Shown here: in pieces, positions 44,241 to 55,399 of the stretch | Layout of the letters: every line of letters begins with the position of its first letter | Position numbering within the stretch: the first letter of the stretch is position 1 | NCBI GenBank assembly: GCA_032622095.1 | Contig: CP136063.1 | Coordinates: 120,054,723-120,118,722 of the forward strand | DNA: 64,000 bases | Reading direction: 5' to 3' | From: Siphonodentalium dalli | Taxonomy: Eukaryota > Mollusca > Scaphopoda > Gadilida > Siphonodentaliidae | Position numbers and translations under genes: made by a program | Notes under the pieces: model-generated | The model's input: only the letters and a program-made list of their open reading frames with translations | What the model was told of the DNA's origin: nothing | The model's database searches: none

Positions 44241-44750
44241 ACAATATATTTGTGCGAGCAGCAGAAATGACGATGGGTAGGAAAAAGAATAAAAATAACC
44301 GATCGAAGGGTAATAGGCCATGGTTTGATAACGAATGTCGCGAGCGCAGAAAATACTTTAAAAAGATGAAATCGAAATACCATCGGATTAGGAATGAACA
44401 CAACATGTGATAACACTATACATGTGATAACACTCTACATGTGATAACATTTATATTTTATATGCTCTCCGGAAGGCGGAGAGAGATTACCGAAAAACTA
44501 TGAATATGAAAATTTCAAGGTTAGGCGATAAAGTTTCTGAGAAGTTGCTTAGGGTATCATCGTCAGAGGACTTTTGGAAAACTTTAAACGAGTACTCGTG
44601 TAAAGGGGGTAATGACACTGAACTTAAAGTCCCTCCAGATGAATTTTATAACCACTTCAAAACTTTGAACGAATCTGGAGATAACGAATCGACATTAAAC
44701 TTGCATATAGATGCCTTATTGATACGCCTATTGAGAAAGAGGAGATTCTA
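44241..44750 (+). pseudogene. Family Y linker before RT, with an internal templated duplication
   Basis: GRKKNKNNRSKGNRPWFDNE (about 44271-44330) is the KPWF-(D/N)-x-(D/E)-C block. It stops at 44410, inside an extra segment (44400-44470) carrying three ACATGTGATAACA(C/T) units and TTATATTTTATATGCTCTCC, a copy of RT sequence found at 45089-45128. After it, RKAERDYRKTMNMKISRL and the frame 44500-44751 (EDFWKTLNEYSCKGG and so on) continue the linker. Confidence 0.8.
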
Positions 44751-46309
44751 AAAGTAATTCAAAATATGAAAAATGGAAAAGCCCCTGGCGTGGACGAAGT
44801 GTTAAATGAATACATTAAAGAAACGAGATATATAATGTTGCCTGTCTATATAAAGCTATTCAATACAATTTTCGATACGGGAATATATCCGGAGAGCTGG
44901 ACCCATGGGTCTATTCTACCAATATACAAAAAGAAAGGTGATGTGAGTAAAGCGGACTCTTATCGCGGAATCACACTCTTAAGCTGTGTAAGCAAGGTAT
45001 TCACTGGTATAATGAATAACCGACTTAAGGCGTTTGCAGACCGTACATGTATGATAAAAGACTGCCAAAGTGGTTTCAGGGAACATCACTATACATGTGA
45101 TAACATTTTTATTTTATATGCTCTCATAGAAATTTATCTAACTAGAAATAAAAGACTCTATACTGCGCATTTATCGATTTGAAAAAAGCATTTGATACGG
45201 TATGGAGGGAAGGGTTGATGGTGAAACTTGTTAAGAATAGAAATGGTGGCAAGTTTTTCCAAGTTATTCGAAGTATGTACAACGGAATAAAGTCATGTGT
45301 GAAGATAGGAAGCTCAGTATCCGAATTTTTCGCGTGTAATATCGGCGTAAGGCAGGGCGAATGTCTTTCGCCTCTGCTCTTTTCGGTGTTTGTCAACGAC
45401 CTAGAAGACTTCTTAAAAGATTGCTGTATAGAAGGTTTACCATTTGTTGATGAAACATTTTTTGCTCAATTCGGTGACTACTTACGCATATTATGTATTT
45501 TGTATGCAGATGACACGGTTTTGATCTCAGAAAGCCCAGAGGAAATGCGAAGAGCTCTTAGTGCTTACAGTGATTACACTGATGCGTGGAATTTATCAAT
45601 AAACGTAGATAAGACAAAAATGCTTATATTTTATAATCGCAAAGCGAATGACATTGATACCATGAAATTTGAACTTAATGGGGAAAATATTGAAATAGTA
45701 GATAACTGTTGTTATTTAGGAATATATTTCTATACCAACGGAAGGTTTTGCAGATCCATAAAACGTATGCAAACATTAGGTACTAGAGCAATGTTTGGTC
45801 TACTACAGCGAATCGGGAACCTTAACTTAGGTCCTGCTGTTGCTTTTCGACTTTTTGATAGTACAATTGAACCAATACTTTTGTATGGTAGCGAAGTTTG
45901 GGGGTTCGAGAATTTCGAATGCATAGAAGGGGTTCATTTAAAGTTTATGAAATATGTCTCACACATGAAGTCGAGTACACCAAACTATATGGTTTACGGG
46001 GAAACTGGAAGGTACCCCTTGTCGATTTCAGTGAAAAAGAGTATGCTTGGGTTTTGGTCGCGATTAGTGAAAGGTGATTGCTCAATATTAGCGCAAAAGT
46101 TATATAAACTTCTCTATTTCATCGAACAAAGTTCCTATTTGAACGGTAAGACGATCAAATGGATCACATGTGTCAGAAGTACGATGTCCTGTCTAGGGTG
46201 GGGGTCCCTCTGGGACTCGCAACACTCTTTAAGTAAACTAGAGTTGAATATATTCATGGAAGTTCGTAGAACAAAATTTGTTGAACAATGGAAGAACACG
46301 ATTGCATGA
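44720..46309 (+). pseudogene. Family Y reverse transcriptase and post-RT domain
   Basis: Frame 44766-45182 has MKNGKAPGVDEVLNEYIKET, HGSILPIYKKKGDVSKADSY, RGITLLSCVSKVF and QSGFREHHYTCDNIFILYAL. One frameshift or stop at 45180 leads into the 376-codon frame 45179-46309: KKAFDTVWREGLMVKLVKN, GVRQGECLSPLLFSVFVNDL (residues about 56-75), YADDTVLIS (catalytic, residues 109-117), NVDKTKMLIF, NCCYLGI, LYGSEVWGF and NYMVYGETGRYP. All RT catalytic boxes are intact, but the (A/F)IDLKKAF join at 45180 is broken by TGA. Confidence 0.9.
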
Positions 46310-46387
46310 GTCATCAGATCGCGGAAAGTTCTATGGGCTGTTTAAAAAGAATTTCGGAATGGAAGCATATATGACTATTACGACAGT

Positions 46388-46714
46388 TTGATGACATATA
46401 TTGTTAAGATACGCACTGCTAATCATAGACTGCAGATTGAAAGGGTAAGGTGGGGTAAAGCCAAAAAGAAAAACAAGAAAAATAAGAATACAAATTTCTG
46501 CCAGCAATGGAAGACGGCGATAGGCGACGAATTACACTTTGCACTAGAATGCACGGAACTCACACATTTAAGACGAAAATATTTGACCAAAACTTACCAT
46601 ACGGAACCAACTGAAACTAAATTAGTGAAATTACTCACGAGTGCTGACCCGAATGTTCTAAAGCAGTTTGCAATCTTTGTGAAGTTGGGTTGTAAGATTA
46701 TTGATAGGAATTAA
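46388..46714 (+). pseudogene. Family Y ORF2 C-terminal tail
   Basis: A 108-codon frame after a stop at 46307: MTYIVKIRTANHRLQIERVR, then a lysine-rich insert-like stretch (KAKKKNKKNKNTNF) and CQQWKTAIGDELHFALECTE, the equivalent of the C-x2-C-x8-H-x4-C motif at 13.8 kb. Here the second cysteine is lost (CQQW). It ends QFAIFVKLGCKIIDRN, which matches the LVKLAMF-type end of the family. Confidence 0.8.
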
Positions 46715-46830
46715 CTAATTGACAGCGGCAATTTATAACTACATCTGCTTACCATGATTACGGTGATGACATATATTACGACAGAAATAGCGAAAATGCG
46801 ATATATATGGAGTATGACAATAACTGCATG

Positions 46831-47548
46831 TGGTGGTGGTGGTAATGATGATACTGTTTCGAATGGCGATGATGATGATGATGATGATGATGATGTTGAT
46901 TGTGATGCTGCCGATGATTATAACGAAACCGACGATGATGATGTTGATAATGATGACGAAAATGACAGTGGTGGTGGTGAAGATGATTAGTATGGCGATG
47001 ATGTCTGATGGCGATAATCACGATGATGGTAATGATGATAATGATGGTGGGGACGATGATTATGATGATGATATATATGCTTGAGATGATGATAGTGATG
47101 ACGACGACGACAATGATGGCAATAACGACGATGATGACGACGGCGACGACGATGATGAAGTTTTGATTATCATGATAACGATGATGATGGCGATGATTAT
47201 GACGATGATGTTATGATGATGGTAATGATGATGATGATGATGGTGATGGTGGTGGTGGTGGTGATTGTGGCGACTATGACGACGATGACGTCGATGAAGA
47301 CGATGCTGGTGATGATGATGATGATGATGATGATACTGAAGACGACGATGACGACGACGACGATGATGATGATGATGATGATGATGAAGATGAATATGAG
47401 GATGAAACGACGACGACGATGATGATGATGATTATGAGGATAGTGATGATGGTGACGATCATGATGATAATGGTGACGGTGATGATGATGATTATGATGA
47501 TTATGATGATGATGATGGTGATGATGATGATTATGATGACGATGACAA
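46831..47548. repeat. (GAT/GAC)n trinucleotide microsatellite, about 0.7 kb
   Basis: Imperfect GAT repeat with GAC, GGT and GAA variants, beginning about 115 bp after the LINE stop codon. It produces long Asp-rich, Met-rich and Ser-rich frames on both strands, which are artefacts. Some non-LTR elements end in short tandem repeats instead of poly(A), so the array may have grown from the LINE 3' tail. The family Y copy at 12235-13895 shows no GAT tail, which weakens that idea. Confidence 0.93.
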
Positions 47549-47549
47549 A

Positions 47550-48206
47550 TTTACCGGAATGCAAAAATACAAATTTTCGTTGTCGAGTAATTTTTGTAAA
47601 GTTTTCAACCAAATGAATCAAATAAAAGTTATATTATATGCATACTAGTCCCATATAATCATTTAAGTTATTGTATCGTCGCTAATCAGTGAGTGGCTTG
47701 AGTGTTCTCCCCGTATCATCATAATATTTTAAGCGATCGTGTGTGCGATCGGTTTAACAATCCAGTATCCCTCAATTACTGTTTTTGATTACGGTAATTC
47801 GTAATTTAATTGACGCCCTTTTATGGCTCCAGTCATAAATTCAATTTATATCAAATTATTAACTTTTAAATTATTAAATTTTAAGATAGCCTATTAACCT
47901 GAGCGTTTACAGAATACATCTTCGACTCAAATTACTTATGTTTCGATATATTATCGATATTAGATCGTTGTTGTCACCGAAAATTTAATGAAAATGGCGT
48001 ACAGTACCCCTTTAATTATTTAATACTCTGTATTCGCCACTTAATTGTGACATTGAGTTAAATAAACAATCAAGCTGATTACAATAGTCCCCCGAAAATA
48101 CATTTTACGGGCGACAATAAACAGCGGATTCAACATGGTCATGGTTTTTAAATCCGTGGACCACATTGAAGCAACAGGGGTGTGTCATTAAAACGAGCAT
48201 AAATAT
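47550..48206. other. No gene; partial foldback MITE at 47812-48015
   Basis: 47812-47845 (CCCTTTTATGGCTCCAGTCA) and 47995-48016 (GTACAGTACCCCTTTAAT) correspond to the centre and the right end of the TTAA foldback element at 35437-35774, so this is a deleted copy. The rest is AT-rich and unassigned. Confidence 0.55.
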
Positions 48207-50601
48207 AAACAAGACAGTCAATGACTGTGGGTCGCTCACCAGACTGTAAAAACTGAAAAGACTGGGACTCTGAAGACTACAAGAGTCAGAATGTGACAAT
48301 ATCACTTAAGACAATTAGTTCTAAACATGGACATAGCTGGAGGTTCTCCGTTGAGCAGTGCTCTTCAACTTGAAATTTCTAATTGCACACCACTGACAAA
48401 TCTCCAACCTCTTACCTTTTAAAGAAGACAACCATACCACAGTACTAAGTTCACAAAAATCATTTTGCACATCCCTCTTAGGTACTAGTACTTCAAGCTC
48501 TCTATCAAACGTTTGAAACTTACTAACCCCATAAAGTTAAAATATGTGGCCAATTTGGTCCAACAGTTTAACCTGAAGTAGGAACATATGGACTGTTGGT
48601 ATAAAAACATACATGTTGGAAAATAAAACCAAACTATGAGAACAATTCTAACCTATTTTTTATGTGAACATCTAATCTACAACAAATGTTATACCAGGCA
48701 TGAAATTTTCAACTGTTAAAATTTTGATCAAAGTAGGGGGTCAAAACCCAACCCCTCTACACTCCTTCCCCATTGCCTCAAACATTGCCCCCACCCAGGC
48801 TGCCTAGAAATCAATATTATTATACCAGTACCAAACAGGATAGATTAGAGTTAAATCTCTTAGCTCTGCCCCAATTAGAACAAATGTGAATCTCCATCTA
48901 TGATATCCATTCATCTAGTATTATCAATATACCACCCCCCCCCCCCCATATTCAATAGGATATGATTTCACCTGGATAAGTGGTGGTTAAGAAAATAATA
49001 TTGGAACAGCCAAGTCTGTATTTGATATGTCTGATCTTTGCAGAATGAGGTCCCCAAAAGGTGAATTTCATGACACTATTCCCCAAGGTGGAATATCATC
49101 AACGAATTCGCCCTCTGGGAACCTCATTTCCTAAAAATGACCCCATTTGAACAAATCTGAACCCGGTCACCCAAGGCCCATCCATACCAAATATAAGCTA
49201 ATATAGGCTTAATGGTTCTTGAAAAGAAATTATTTTAAGATTTACTATGGAGGGAAAGAGTTATGGCCCTAGCTTTGCACCTATTTGATCTGATGAACTT
49301 ATTTGAACAAATCTGATTGTGAGTCACCTAGGGAACATGCACACTGAGATATATAAACATATTTGGTCGTTAATATGGAGACGAAAACAAATGTTGATAG
49401 ATGGATGGATAGACATCCCAACAGACAGACGTATGGAAGGACCGCCTGACAGACAGAAGACAAATTCAAGCCAATATACACCCCCCATGTTTCTTTGAAA
49501 AATCAGGGTATGATTTCATCGGTATGAGCGAGCGTGGTTAAGAAAATAATATACCAGCCAAGTCTGAATATAGTGTGTCTGACATTTGCAGAATGAGGTC
49601 CCCAAAAAGTGAATTTAATGACAATATTCTGCAAGTCGGGCTAGCATCACCAGATTCATCCTCACTCTGATTAGGCCTCACCAGCCATGGGAAACCTAGG
49701 AACAGATTGAAGTTGGTAATGCACACCCATTGAGCACCTCAATTATGCATTTTATCTTCTGAAAATTAGGGGGACATAGAAACTGAACAGAAGGGAACAA
49801 GTCAAAAATTAACTAAAACAAAATTTCAATTTGATACTTAAGATACTTCCAAGAAGATGATGCCTAAGCATAATTAAGTCCATGGAGGGTGTATTTGGTG
49901 ATGCTAGCCTACTGTACAGGGTAGCAAAACTAAATTCACCCTCTGGGGACCTCATTCTGCAAATGTCGGACACACTAAATTCAGGGGGTTTGTTTAAAAT
50001 TGCTAGCAGTTACAATGTTTACACAAGCTGCTAGATGACATATTATTCTAATCTTGATTAATGACCTGTGTCTCTCTCCATCTATCCACAAAGATATATC
50101 TGCAACTTTAATAGAACAGGTATTAAGTGGAAGCTGGAAGGAATGCTGGTTGGGTGCAGTCCACTACAGGGTGGGGTTGGGGTGGGGGATGGGGTGGGGT
50201 GGGTCTGGGCCATGTGGGAGGGGGATGGGTAAAGGAATATTTCTGTAATTTCAGAACATTAATGTTTCATAACTCTGCAGATGTTATAATGGTGTAACTT
50301 TTTTCAAATTTTATAAAAAAGATTAAAAATTTATTTTTTTGTTGTTAAATTGAGTAAGGTGAAAATCCCAAGGACCCTTTGTACCAAATATGAACCCATT
50401 CGGCCCAATGAAATTTGACCCAGTGTCCTCATTTGAACAAATCTGAATGAGATCCACCTAGGGAACATCCACACCAAATATGAACACATTTGGTTTTATG
50501 GTTCCAGAGGAGAAGGTGATCAAAGAATTGTTGACGGATGGACGGACAGACGATGGAGTGATGACTATAGCTCCACCGGAGACTTCGTATCAGGTGAGCT
50601 A
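48207..50601 (+). mobile_element. Helentron/pearl-like element, family B, copy 1
   Basis: The left end ATAAACAAGACAGTCAATGA has the palindrome ACAGTCA-A-TGACTGT followed by GGGTCGCTCACCAGACTG. The right end has GGATGGACGGACAGACGATG and a hairpin, AGCTCCACCGGAGAC ... GTATCAGGTGAGCT, ending at 50601. The interior has diverged units with ATTTGAACAAATCTGAA, CCATACCAAATATAAGCTAA and AGTTATGGCCCT, and palindromic GAATGAGGTCCCC blocks at about 49043-49130, 49590-49680 and 49880-49970. Same architecture as family A but a different sequence. No protein coding. Confidence 0.7.
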
Positions 50602-50636
50602 AAAACATTTAAATTTAAAATAAGGGCGCCACTTTA

Positions 50637-53178
50637 AATGAAAGTGTCAATGACACTGTAGCTCAACTTAGGTAGGGGAATAATTTAATGGTTGACAGAA
50701 AATGTAGGAATAGGAAAGGTGCTAATTGAAATGTCTAACCTGCGCCAAAGGATTTAGTGATGCAAAGAGTAAAATACAAGATGGCTGCTGGTGGCCATTT
50801 TTTTTGGCCAATTGACCCCAAAAGGACTCGTTCCCATCTACGTATAATTGTTAAAGGTACTCAACCCGATAAAACTCCTCTCAATTACTATTTCAATGGC
50901 TTCGGGGGTCAAAAATATTTGATTCGAGTCGAGGAAGTCACCCATCAAAGCTCAGATTTGTTAGATATCGATTTTAGAAATCTATTATTTTTCATTATCG
51001 GGAATACTATCTGGCCCAGAACTCAGTCAAAATTGCGTTAAAATTACCACTTGATTTTAGAGTTATTCATCCTTGTCTGTTTGAATAGATTTGGAGTACA
51101 CATCCAGAGCAGATTACGGCAGTTATTGGTACTCATCTCGAGAACATAACAAATTTGAAAAATCAATATCTAATAACTCTGAGCTTTGTTTGATGGGTTC
51201 CTCGACTCGAATCAAATATTTTTTACCCCCAAAGCCAAAGAAATAGTAATATAGGACCCTCTGATCGGATTGTTGTTGTTGGAATCTGTTGAGATGGGGA
51301 CCCTCTTTACGGGTTGAGTACCTTTAACATCCATGACAAATTTTATGAAGATCTGACCAAAGCTACGACCTACAAATTTCATGATGATCAGACGAAAGGA
51401 TTTAGTCATGCAAAGAGTAAAATCCAAGATGGCTGCTGGCGGCCATGTTTTTTGGCCGAACGACTCCGAAATCACTCTTTCCCATCTACATGTCAGTGTT
51501 AACATCCATGACAAATTCAATAAAGATCAGACCAAAGGTATGACCTGTAGCCCACGCCAAAGGATTTAGTCATGCAAAGAGTAAAATGCTGGTGGCCATG
51601 TTTTTTGACCGAATGACCCCAAAACGACTCGTTCCCATCTACATGTAATTGTTATAATTCATGACAAATTTCATGACCATCTGACCAAAGCTACGACCTG
51701 TAGCCCGCACCAAAGGATTTAGTCATGCAAAGAGTAAAATCCAAGATGGCTGCTGGTGGCCATGTTTTTTTTTGACCGAATGACCACAAAACGACTCGTT
51801 CCCATCTACATGTCAGTGTTAACATCCATGACAAATCTCATAAAGATCAGACCAAAGCTACGACCTGTAGCCCGCGCCAAAGGATTTAGTCATGCAAAGA
51901 GTAAAATCCAAGATGGCTGCTGGCAGTCATATTTTTTGGCCGAACGACCCCAAAATCACTCGTTCCCATCTACATGTCATTATTAACATCAATGACAAAT
52001 TTCATGATGATCAGACGAACAGTACGACCTGTAGCCCCCGCCAATGGATTGAATCTTGAAATCCAAGATGGCTGCCAGCGGCCATGTTTTTTGGCCGAAC
52101 GACCCCAAAATCACTCGTTCCCATCTACATGTCATTGTTAACATCCATGACAAATTTCATGATGTTCCGATCAAAGCTACGACCTGTAGCCCGCGCCAAA
52201 GGATTTAGTCATGCAAAGAGTAAAATCCAAGATGGCTGCTGGCGGCCATGTTTATTGGCCGAACGACCTCAAAATGACTCGTTCCCATCTACATGTCAAT
52301 ATTAACATCCATGACAAATTTCATGATGATCAGACGTACAGTACGACATGTAGCCCGCGCCAATGGATTGAATTTTGAAATCTAAGATGGCCACCAGCGG
52401 CCATGTTTTTAGACCGAATGACCCCACAATGATTCGTTCCCATCTACATGTCAATGTCAACATTCATGACAAATTTCATAAAGATTAGACCAAAGGTACA
52501 ACCTGTAGCCCGCGCCAAAGGATTTAGTCATGCAAAGAGTAAAATCCAAGATGGCTGCTGGCGGCCATGTTTTTTGGCCGAACAGTACGACCTGTAGCCC
52601 CCGCCAATGGATTGAATCTTGAAATCCAAGATGGCTGCCAGCGGCCATGTTTTTTGGCCGAACGACCCCAAAATCACTCGTTCCCATCTACATGTCATTG
52701 TTAACATCCATGACAAATTTCATGATGTTCCGACCAAAACAACGACCTGTAGCCCGCGCCAAAGGATTTAGTCATGCAAAGAGTAAAATCCAAGATGGCT
52801 GCTGGCAACCATGTTTTTTGGCCGAACGACCCCAAAATCACTCGTTCCCATCTACATGTCATTATTAACATCAATGACAAATTTCATGATGATCAGATGA
52901 ACAGTACGACCTGTAGGCCGCGCCAATGGATTGAATCTTGAAATCCAAGATGGCTGCCAGTGGCCATGTTTTTTGGCCGAATGACCCCAAAATGACTCGT
53001 TCCCATCTACATGTCAATGTCAACATTCATGACAAATTTCATGAAGATCAGACCAAAGGTACAACCTGTAGCCCGCGCCAAAGGAAATTGTTGACGGACA
53101 CACAGACACACGCACACACGGACGACGGACGACGGAAACCATGGCAATAGCTCAAACTTACAAAAGTAAGTTGAGCTA
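50637..53178 (+). mobile_element. Helentron/pearl-like element, family A, copy 2
   Basis: The left end AATGAAAGTGTCAATGACAC then TGTAGCTCAACTTAGGTAGG (from 50637) and the right end GGACGACGGACGACGG with hairpin TAGCTCAAACTTAC-AAAA-GTAAGTTGAGCTA (53148-53178) match copy 1. The core has about 12 units of about 162 bp, including two partial ones (near 51588 and 52546-52628). The unit consensus differs slightly from copy 1 (CCCGCGCCAAAGGATTTAG instead of CCCGTGCTAAAGGATTTAG). A TTAA MITE is inserted in the first unit. Open frames that repeat every unit are artefacts. Confidence 0.87.
50855..51323. mobile_element. Intact TTAA-type MITE (family T) inside the family A array, 469 bp
   Basis: Termini AGGTACTCAACCCG (50855-50868) and CGGGTTGAGTACCT (51310-51323) are perfect 14-bp inverted repeats, flanked by TTAA at 50851-50854 and 51324-51327. 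Deleting the element and one TTAA restores AATTGTTAACATCCATGACA, exactly the tandem-unit sequence, so this is proof of a TTAA target duplication. Long subterminal inverted repeats follow (GATTCGAGTCGAGGAA near 50921 and its mirror near 51196). No transposase. The ends and the TTAA fit a piggyBac- or Kolobok-driven non-autonomous element. Confidence 0.93.
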
Positions 53179-53736
53179 AAAACGCATTGCTATAGATATC
53201 ATGTTTTAAATTTATATTTTAACTCCAGCCCCTGTGCATTTCTCCAATAAATGTGGGATGCAGGGTGTGCTGTGAAATCCAGGATGGCTGCTGACGGCAA
53301 TGTTTTTCTTACGAATTTCAGAAAATTTTATAAGTACCATCTAGATGTTAAATTTTCAAATTATGTTTGCGATAAATAGGGGCTGCAGGGTGTGGCAATG
53401 GATTCAAATTTGAACTCCAAGATGGCTACTGGCAGCAATGGTTTTTAACAAATTTAAAACAAAAGTAAATTTATGGCTCCCATCTAGAGTTTGTTTGGTG
53501 ACGATTGGATAAGGTGTGACCTGTGGAGTGTGCTGAATGATTTAGTCATGCAAAGAGTAAAATCCACGATGGACACTGGCCCACGTTTTTCATGGCTCCC
53601 ATCTAGTGGTCACCTGAAGATCCATATGAAATTTGGTGATGATCAGAAGAGGGATGTGGTCTACAGGGTGTGTTAAAGTATTTAGTCATGCAAAGAGTAA
53701 AACACAAGATGGCTACTGGTGGCCATGTTTTTCATA

Positions 53737-53941
53737 AACAAGACAGTCAAAGACTGTGGGGTCGCTCACCAGACTGCAAAGACTGATAAGACTGGGACTC
53801 TGGAGACCATAAGAGTCAGAACTTTTCATAATCACTTTAAAAGAAGTAGATGTTCAAAGAATTGTTGACAAATGGATGGGCGGACAGACAGATGAACAGG
53901 TGACAGATAAGTGATGACTATAGCTTCGTCTCAGGTGAGCT
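53737..53941 (+). mobile_element. Short family B element (about 205 bp, no tandem core)
   Basis: Has the family B left end (ACAAGACAGTCAAAGACTGT, GTCGCTCACCAGACTG) and a right end (GATGACTATAGCTTCGTCTC then AGGTGAGC), with only about 100 bp between them. So the termini are linked without the repeat core. It is followed directly by another family B core and right end. Confidence 0.65.
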
Positions 53942-55089
53942 TTAAAATTACATTTCATTGAACAAATCTGTAAATCACCCCCCCCCCCCAAACACTGTGG
54001 GGACATCCCTGCAAGAATATGACATACATGATTTATTTGAATGCCTGACTATATTGGCTTAACAAAATTTCCATGACCTTGAATGCCAGTGCATTCTCTT
54101 TTATATGGGAGGCTCCCCATGGGAGACTCACATATATAAGAGAATGCACAAACACAGGGTCTTCATTGCTCTCACCAGCACAACTCTGGTCATGAAATGG
54201 TTAATATTAATAGTAAAAATAAACTTTATCTGTCAAACAGGTAATTTGTATCTGAGATAAACATGGGATAAAATTCCATTCATAAAGCCACTATCAGCTA
54301 CCAGTATGTCTTGGAGAGCTGTTGACATTGAGATAATTAATGACTGCAAACATTTTGCAGAGCAATACCAATGTATTGTGTTACTCCTACAGCTGTGATC
54401 AAAAAAGAATTTTAATGGGGTGAAGTAGGCAGAGATAATAGGGTACGGTACAGCATGGTGTGGCAGGGACATGAGGTGGGGGTGGGGGTTGAGTAGCTGT
54501 GATGTGTCTAAAAAAAAATCAAAGATCAAAATGCAAAAATGTAATTTTTTGTTTTTAGAGTTATGTCCCTGGCTCTGCCCCTATTTGACCCAGTGACCCA
54601 ATTTGAAAAACTCTGAACCCCAGTCACCCAAGATCCCTCCGTACCAAATATAAGCTAAATCGGCCTAATGTTTCTTGAGAAGATGTCATTCTAAGAATTA
54701 CTATGGAGGAATAGAGTTATGGCCCTGGTTTCTCAACTAATCAACCTGGTGACCTCATTTGAACAAATCTGAACTCCAGTCATTCAAGAACCCTTCATAC
54801 CAAATATAAGCTAAATCGGACCAATGGTTCTAGACAAGAAGTCGTTTTAAGAAATACTATGGAGGGAAAGAGTTATGGCCCTGGCTTCGCAACTATTTGA
54901 CCCAGTGACCTCATTTGAACAAATCTGAATGGGAGTCACCAAGGGAACATCCACACCAAATATGAACCCATTCCATCCAATGGAATCAGAGGAGAAGATG
55001 TTTAAAGAATTGTTGACGGACGGACAGACGATGGACGGACGAGGAGTGATGACTATAGCTCCACCGGAGACTTTGTCTCAGGTGAGCTA
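53942..55089 (+). mobile_element. Family B core and second right end
   Basis: Starts with TTTCATTGAACAAATCTGTA, without a clear left end, and contains two to three units of about 170 bp (54575-54930) with TTATGGCCCTGG, CATTTGAACAAATCTGAA and ACCAAATATAAGCTAAATCG. It ends GGACGGACAGACGATGGACG, GCTCCACCGGAGACTTTGTC, TCAGGTGAGCTAA (about 55089). Together with 53737-53941 it forms one left end followed by two right ends. A hairpin (TGCATTCTCTTTTATATGGG and its mirror) lies at 54089-54150. Confidence 0.6.
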
Positions 55090-55399
55090 AAAATCGTTCA
55101 AATTCGATAGCTTCCATCTAGAGGTGATCCTAAACATGACTGAAAATTTTCAAGAAATTTCTCTCATAAATGTGGGTGCATGGTTAGCCAATGGATTCAA
55201 ATTTTAAATAAAAGATGGCTGCTGGTGGCCATGTTTTAAAAAAAATTGGGAAAAATCAATGTCTGCCATCTTGAGGTACCCCGAAGATCCAACTATAGTT
55301 AGGTGATGATCAGATGAGAGATGTGGCCTGTAGGGTGTGCTAAATGAAGTTGTTGACAGACACCAACCCACGTTCAAGTTGAGCTAAAAATTAATGGAT

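Larger units (their letters stand above)
41405..46715 (+). mobile_element. Family Y non-LTR retrotransposon, best copy, split by a Helentron-like element
   Basis: The C-terminal end of the endonuclease (ASVVDYMIGSHFLLPMIDNF, LFSDCHSSVRI) and linker occupy 41405-41755. A 2.5-kb element follows (41756-44240), then the LINE resumes with NRPWFDNECRERRKYFKKMK (44310-44370) and the whole RT and post-RT region to 46715. It is directly followed by a GAT microsatellite. The 5' part with the endonuclease catalytic boxes is missing or replaced by family C repeat. Only a few stops and frameshifts interrupt the coding parts, so this is the youngest LINE in the window. Confidence 0.88.
53180..55395 (+). 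mobile_element. Older family A-like element with family B elements nested inside
   Basis: Diverged tandem units (AAGATGGCTGCTG(A/G)(C/T)GG at 53283, AAGATGGCTACTGGCAGCAA at 53419, further at 53571 and 53708, and AAGATGGCTGCTGGTGGCCA at 55213) end in CAAGTTGAGCTAAAA at 55376-55390, the family A right-end motif. Family B sequence from 53737 to 55089 splits the array. No protein coding. Confidence 0.6.

Noticed and set aside
46754-47621. Open frames encoding Asp-rich, Met-rich, His-rich and Ser-rich proteins on both strands
   Set aside because: They are translations of the GAT/GAC microsatellite in different frames.
51212-53150. Several 60-100 codon frames with recurring HAKSKIQDGCW-like sequence
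   Set aside because: They recur once per tandem unit in the family A core and have no independent start, splice or domain evidence.
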